Origin: Bacillota bacterium
GTDB taxonomy: Bacteria > Bacillota > Clostridia > Clostridiales > Clostridiaceae
Reading direction: 5' to 3'
NCBI GenBank assembly: GCA_023427705.1
Contig: JAEZAL010000214.1
Span: 1 to 10,274, forward strand
Length of the DNA stretch: 10,274 nucleotides
In this document: positions 7,069 through 10,274 of the stretch, one piece after another
Layout: every line of letters starts with the position of its first letter
How positions within the stretch are numbered: position 1 is the first letter of the stretch
Notes under the pieces: model-generated
The model's database searches: none
What the model was told of the DNA's origin: nothing
Seen by the model: only the letters and a program-made list of their open reading frames with translations
Made by a program: the position numbers and the translations under genes

Positions 7069-7097
7069 TTGAATATTTAGATAATTTATAATAATAT
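7069..7097 (+). promoter_or_regulatory. Possible promoter of alpha/beta hydrolase gene
   Basis: TTGAAT (7069-7074) and TAATAT (7092-7097) are 17 bases apart. Better -10 matches, TATAAT at 7087-7092 and 7095-7100, are close by but have poor -35 spacing. Some promoter is expected here because a terminator precedes and the palindrome at 7111-7126 follows. Confidence 0.35.
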
Positions 7098-7110
7098 AAT
7101 ACTATATGAG

Positions 7111-7126
7111 TGTAAGCGATTACTTT
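7111..7126 (+). promoter_or_regulatory. Palindromic operator, cre-like, shared with KASIII operon
   Basis: TGTAAGCGATTACTTT contains the palindrome GTAA-N4-TTAC. Read on the other strand (AAAGTAATCGCTTACA) it matches 13 of 16 bases of the element at 8272-8287. Its first 14 bases also fit the CcpA cre consensus (WTGNAANCGNWNNCW) with only the leading W off. It sits between the probable -10 and the ribosome binding site, where a bound protein would block transcription. Confidence 0.55.
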
Positions 7127-7145
7127 CAAAATGGGAGGGGATTTT

Positions 7146-8033
7146 ATGAGTAAATTTGCAGATTTAAAAATGATAAGTTTATCTAATGGAGAGACATTAA
7201 CATATAGAGAAGAGGGGATGGGAGAAGAAACCTTGCTTCTTATTCATGGTAATATGTCGTCATCAAAACATTGGGATATACTTGTAGAGAAATTAAAAGA
7301 TAAATATAAAATTATAGCCATAGATATGAGAGGCTTTGGAGGATCAAGTTATAACAATCCAATTAATTCATTAAATGATTTTGCTAAAGATATAGAAGAA
7401 GTATTATCTGTATTAAATATTGAAAAATGTTCAGTTATTGGATGGTCTACTGGTGGTGGTGTAGCTTTAGAGTTAGCTGCTAATATTCAAGAAAAAATTG
7501 AAAAGGTAATACTATTGGAATCAGTAGGGATTAAGGGATATCCTATACCTAAGAAGGATGAAAATGGACATCCTACCTATGAATTATTAAAAACAAAGGA
7601 AGAAATAGCAGAAGATCCAATACAAGTAAAGCCAGTTTTATATGCCTTAGCAACTAAAAATAAGGAGTTTTATAGAGCATTATGGAATGCAGCAATTTAT
7701 ACACATAATAAACCAGAAGATAGTTTATATGAAGAATATTTAGAAGACATGCTAACACAAAGAAATCTAGTAGATGTAGATTATGCTTTAGCTACATTTA
7801 ATATGACTAATGAAAGTAATGGAGTTAATGAAGGAAGTAATAGATTTACTTTAGTAAATGCTCCAGTTTTAATTTTACAAGGTGATAGAGATTATGTTGT
7901 GCCTATGAGTATGGCAGAAGATACACATAGATTTTTAAAGAACTCTAAACTAGTTGTTCTTAAGAATTCTGGACATTCACCTATGATAGATTGTATGGAT
8001 AACCTTTTAGATGAAATAGAGAAATTCTTATAA
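7146..8033 (+). CDS. Alpha/beta hydrolase, PHB-depolymerase-like
   Basis: A 295-residue soluble hydrolase with the complete alpha/beta-fold catalytic set: oxyanion-loop HGN (34-36), nucleophile elbow GWSTGG with Ser101, acid Asp249 in GDRDYVVP (Asp247 less likely) and His277 in SGHSPM. It has no signal peptide, so it acts in the cytoplasm. An inserted cap lies at about residues 130-220 (GYPIPKKDENG, YTHNKPED, MLTQRNLVDVDYAL). These cap segments and the GWSxGG box strongly recall the intracellular polyhydroxybutyrate depolymerase (PhaZ) of the Bacillus cereus/thuringiensis group, from memory and not verified; a generic esterase or lactonase remains possible. Start is 7146: the upstream in-frame ATG at 7131 overlaps the GGGAGGGG ribosome binding site (7133-7140), which is ideally placed for 7146. 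It is monocistronic, with a palindromic operator in front and a strong terminator behind. No PHA synthase is visible in the window. Confidence 0.85.
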   Translation: MSKFADLKMISLSNGETLTYREEGMGEETLLLIHGNMSSSKHWDILVEKLKDKYKIIAIDMRGFGGSSYNNPINSLNDFAKDIEEVLSVLNIEKCSVIGWSTGGGVALELAANIQEKIEKVILLESVGIKGYPIPKKDENGHPTYELLKTKEEIAEDPIQVKPVLYALATKNKEFYRALWNAAIYTHNKPEDSLYEEYLEDMLTQRNLVDVDYALATFNMTNESNGVNEGSNRFTLVNAPVLILQGDRDYVVPMSMAEDTHRFLKNSKLVVLKNSGHSPMIDCMDNLLDEIEKFL

Positions 8034-8045
8034 GATAAATACCAG

Positions 8046-8088
8046 GATGTAATAATATTAAAAGTTTCATATTATTACATCTTTTTTT
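8046..8088 (+). terminator. Intrinsic terminator after alpha/beta hydrolase gene
   Basis: A perfect 13-pair stem, GATGTAATAATAT (8046-8058) with ATATTATTACATC (8069-8081), ten-base loop and seven T. It separates the hydrolase from the next operon. Confidence 0.93.
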
Positions 8089-8234
8089 ATTCATATTAAA
8101 TAGATATTATTTTAACATATAAGAAGAAAAAATCCTATGTTATGAAAGTTATATATATAAAATTATTAGTTTAATAAAAAGAAATAATAAAAAATATTGC
8201 TTTATGAATAATTTTAAAAACATATATTGCCATA

Positions 8235-8264
8235 TTGACAAGTTTTAGGGAAAAGGATTACAAT
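8235..8264 (+). promoter_or_regulatory. Sigma-A-type promoter of KASIII-liv operon
   Basis: A perfect -35 TTGACA (8235-8240), 18-base spacer and TACAAT (8259-8264, five of six) as -10. Predicted transcript start is near 8271, directly at the edge of the palindrome at 8272-8287. Confidence 0.65.
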
Positions 8265-8271
8265 CGAGATG

Positions 8272-8287
8272 AAAGTAAATACTTACA
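8272..8287 (+). promoter_or_regulatory. Palindromic operator at +1 of KASIII-liv operon
   Basis: AAAGTAAATACTTACA contains GTAA-N4-TTAC and matches the inverted copy before the hydrolase gene in 13 of 16 bases. Differences are confined to three adjacent central positions. Lying on the predicted transcript start, it is placed for repression. It lacks the central CG of a cre site, so a dedicated regulator is more likely than CcpA for this copy. Confidence 0.5.
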
Positions 8288-8314
8288 TACTAAAAAGTTT
8301 TGGGAGGGATAAAT

Positions 8315-9334
8315 ATGGTCAATGTTGGAGTAGTTGGATTAGGATTATATATTCCTAAAAATAAAATGACAGCAAAAGAAATATCAGAATCTACAAATGG
8401 AATTTGGAGTGAAGAAGCAGTAATAAAGAAATTAGGAATAGTAGAAAAGACTATACCAGGAGATAATGATGGTACTCAAGAAATGGGAGTTTATGCAGCA
8501 CTTGATGCATTAAAGAATGCTGATATGAAACCAGAAGAAATAGACGTAATTCTATGCATGGGAGAGGAATGGAAAGAGTATCCATTAACTACATCAGCTT
8601 TATATGTCCAAGGAAAGATTGGAGCAATTAATGCCTGGGGGATAGATGTTCAAAATAGATGTTGCACTACAGTATCAGCTATAAAAATGGCAAAAGATAT
8701 GTTAGTTGCAGATGAAAATATAAATACAATTATGATAGTTGGCGGATATAGAAATGGTGACTTTGTAGACTATAAGGATTCTAATATGTCAATGATGTAT
8801 AATTTATCAGCAGGTGGCGGTGCTATTATTTTAAAGAAAAATGTTAATCAGAATCTTGTTTTAGGGTCTCATATAAAGGCTGATGGAAGTTTTGCTAGAG
8901 ATGCAGGAGTTGAAATTGGTGGAATTATGAATCCTTTCAATAAAGAAAACATTGAAGAAGGATATAAATCACTAAGACTTATGAATGCAAAACATATGAA
9001 AGATGGATTAAATTCTATATCAATGCCTAACTGGTTTGAATGTATAGATAAAGCTTTAGATAAATCAGGATTAAAGAGAGAAGATATTGATTACTTATCA
9101 GTATTACATTTTAAAAAATCTATGCACAACTATATGTTAAATGAATTAGGATTAAAAGAAGATCAATCAATATACTTATCAGATTATGGTCATATGGGAC
9201 AAATAGACCAAATACTTTCTCTAAAACTTGCTTTAGAATCAGGAAAGGTGAAGGATGGTTCTGTAGTTTTAATGATAGCTGCAGGGATAGGATATGTATG
9301 GTCTGCCAACGTTATAAAATGGGGAGAGTGTTAA
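8315..9334 (+). CDS. KASIII (FabH)-like condensing enzyme or acyltransferase, atypical triad
   Basis: A 339-residue thiolase-fold enzyme related to 3-oxoacyl-ACP synthase III. The nucleophile region DVQNRCC aligns Cys116 with the FabH active-site Cys (five residues after Asp, as in FabH), with Cys117 adjacent. His265 in SVLHFKKSM matches FabH His244. The segment YGHMGQIDQI aligns with HGNTSAAS of FabH without gaps, putting His293 where the catalytic Asn belongs. The C-terminal AAGIGYVWSANVIKW fits the FabH GGGFTWG end. Start at 8315 is set by GGGAGGG at 8302-8308; an in-frame TTG at 8300 overlaps that site. It is first in an operon whose next gene, an ABC permease, starts three bases after its stop. 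The context and altered triad argue against the housekeeping FabH role; a dedicated C-C condensation, acyl transfer or CoA-thioester reaction on the transported substrate is possible. Confidence 0.8.
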   Translation: MVNVGVVGLGLYIPKNKMTAKEISESTNGIWSEEAVIKKLGIVEKTIPGDNDGTQEMGVYAALDALKNADMKPEEIDVILCMGEEWKEYPLTTSALYVQGKIGAINAWGIDVQNRCCTTVSAIKMAKDMLVADENINTIMIVGGYRNGDFVDYKDSNMSMMYNLSAGGGAIILKKNVNQNLVLGSHIKADGSFARDAGVEIGGIMNPFNKENIEEGYKSLRLMNAKHMKDGLNSISMPNWFECIDKALDKSGLKREDIDYLSVLHFKKSMHNYMLNELGLKEDQSIYLSDYGHMGQIDQILSLKLALESGKVKDGSVVLMIAAGIGYVWSANVIKWGEC

Positions 9335-9337
9335 TGG

Positions 9338-10213
9338 ATGGATACATTTTTTCAAATACTATTTAGTAGTTTAGAAACAGGAAGCGTATATGCATTGGCA
9401 GCACTTGGTATAATAATTATTTTTAGAACTTCAAGAACAACGAATTTTGCTCAAGGGTCAATAGGAATGTTTAATGCCTTTGTGGCTACCTTTGCATCAA
9501 TGAGTTTTGGACTACAAGCTTGGGCAGCAGCTTTAGTAGGTATGGTAGCAGCATTTTTTAGTGGAGTTTTAGTTGATTTAGTTATTATTAGAAGAGCTAA
9601 AAAGACATCACCAGTTTCAAAGCAAATTATAACCTTTGGAGTAATAATGCTTTTCTTAGGAGTAGCACCAATGATATTTGGTTCAGTTCCATTAAACTTT
9701 CCTAAGTTTATAGAAACTGGAGCAGTAGACATATTTGGAGCATCAATTTCTTATAATGCCTTATTAAATATATCTATTGGATTAATAATAATGGGAATAT
9801 TATTCTACTTCTTACAAAAGACAAAATGGGGACTAGCTGTAAGAGTTACAGCTTCTAATGAAGAGACTGCAAGACTTATGGGAGTTCCAACATCACTGGT
9901 AACAATGGGAGCATGGGCAATTGCAGCAGCACTAGGAACATTAGCAGCATTAATGCTTGCACCTGCAATTACAGTAAGTGTTACTATGATGGATAATGTT
10001 CAAACAAACGCTTTAATAGCTTGTGTTTTAGGAGGATTCCAAACATTTTATGGACCAGTTATTGGTGCTTATTTAATAGGATTAGGTAGAAACTTATTAA
10101 TATATTATGTTTCATCTACATGGGGAGATCCTTTGCTATTTACATTAATTCTATTATTTATTGTATTAAGACCAAATGGAATAATAGGAAAGAAAATAAT
10201 TAAAAAGGTATAG
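9338..10213 (+). CDS. livH: ABC transporter permease, LivH (HAAT) type
   Basis: A 291-residue inner-membrane permease of the hydrophobic amino acid/amide uptake (HAAT) ABC family. Hydrophobic segments lie at about 7-29, 39-58, 60-83, 95-115, 138-158, 188-208, 222-247 and 265-277. NFAQGSIGM (36-44) is the LivH N-terminal signature. EETARLMGVPTSLV (175-188) with the following Ala/Gly-rich helix is the ATPase-contact loop, and LRPNGIIG (277-284) is the usual LivH end. It would pair with a LivM-type permease, two ATPases and a lipoprotein or periplasmic-type binding protein. Start at 9338 lies three bases after the KASIII stop with GGGGAGAG at 9321-9328, implying translational coupling; an ATG at 9334 is in another frame. 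HAAT systems carry branched-chain amino acids, amides, urea or small aromatic and organic acids, and coupling to a KASIII-like gene suggests a carboxylic acid more than an amino acid (inference). Confidence 0.9.
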   Translation: MDTFFQILFSSLETGSVYALAALGIIIIFRTSRTTNFAQGSIGMFNAFVATFASMSFGLQAWAAALVGMVAAFFSGVLVDLVIIRRAKKTSPVSKQIITFGVIMLFLGVAPMIFGSVPLNFPKFIETGAVDIFGASISYNALLNISIGLIIMGILFYFLQKTKWGLAVRVTASNEETARLMGVPTSLVTMGAWAIAAALGTLAALMLAPAITVSVTMMDNVQTNALIACVLGGFQTFYGPVIGAYLIGLGRNLLIYYVSSTWGDPLLFTLILLFIVLRPNGIIGKKIIKKV

Positions 10214-10224
10214 GAGGAACATAG

Positions 10225-10274
10225 ATGAAAAAGATTTTAAATCAAAGATACAGTAAATATATTTTGCTTGGAAT
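10225..10274 (+). CDS. Start of next operon gene, probably LivM-type permease (3' cut by window)
   Basis: An ATG at 10225 follows AGGAGG at 10212-10217, which overlaps the LivH stop codon. Sixteen codons are visible, beginning MKKILNQRYSKYILLGI. The basic start followed by a hydrophobic turn, and the position right after livH, fit a LivM-type permease. Too little sequence is present to confirm it. Confidence 0.6.
   Translation, partial: MKKILNQRYSKYILLG

Noticed and set aside
7131..7145. Upstream ATG at 7131 as start of the alpha/beta hydrolase
   Set aside because: It would place the GGGAGGGG ribosome binding site inside the gene and has no site of its own; 7146 is spaced correctly.
8300..8314. 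TTG at 8300 as start of the KASIII-like gene
   Set aside because: It overlaps the GGGAGGG site that is ideally spaced for the ATG at 8315, and the FabH family begins at MVNVGVVGLG.

Overview
The window is very AT-rich, and all its recognisable genes lie on the + strand. Genes are preceded by strong AGGAGG-type ribosome binding sites and closed by U-tract terminators. Codon choice is AT-biased (AGA for Arg, TTA for Leu, ATA for Ile). Together with the gene families this points to a Clostridium sensu stricto-type Firmicute chromosome. I cannot name the species. No phage, IS, CRISPR, tRNA or rRNA signal was seen.

Region 1 (1-3397) holds two tandem genes for 474-residue EIIBC proteins of the PTS glucose superfamily. 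They most resemble the N-acetylmuramic acid permease MurP. The first is cut by the left window edge. The two are about 85% identical by hand alignment and end in nearly the same terminator hairpin, so they look like a whole-unit tandem duplication. A leader of about 550 bases between them contains a cre-like site, palindromes and a direct repeat. A HAD-family sugar-phosphate phosphatase/mutase-like gene follows (3448-4104).

Region 2 (4192-5232) is a nucleoid-associated (NdpA/YejK-family) protein gene. Its good Shine-Dalgarno lies about 50 bases upstream of the start. A predicted hairpin between the two could fold it next to the ATG.

Region 3 (5490-10274) looks like a small-acid/acyl-CoA metabolic block. 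It contains a CoA-transferase of the 4-hydroxybutyrate/butyryl-CoA:acetate type with its own promoter and terminator. Next is a monocistronic alpha/beta hydrolase that resembles intracellular polyhydroxybutyrate depolymerases of the Bacillus cereus group. An operon then begins with a KASIII(FabH)-like enzyme whose usual catalytic Asn is replaced by His. This is followed by a LivH-type ABC permease and the first codons of a probable LivM-type permease. The hydrolase and the KASIII-liv operon carry nearly the same 16-base palindromic element just downstream of their promoters, so a common regulator is likely. A reasonable working model, not proven here, is uptake and CoA-activation of a short hydroxy/keto acid or its oligomers. 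The substrate cannot be read from the sequence.
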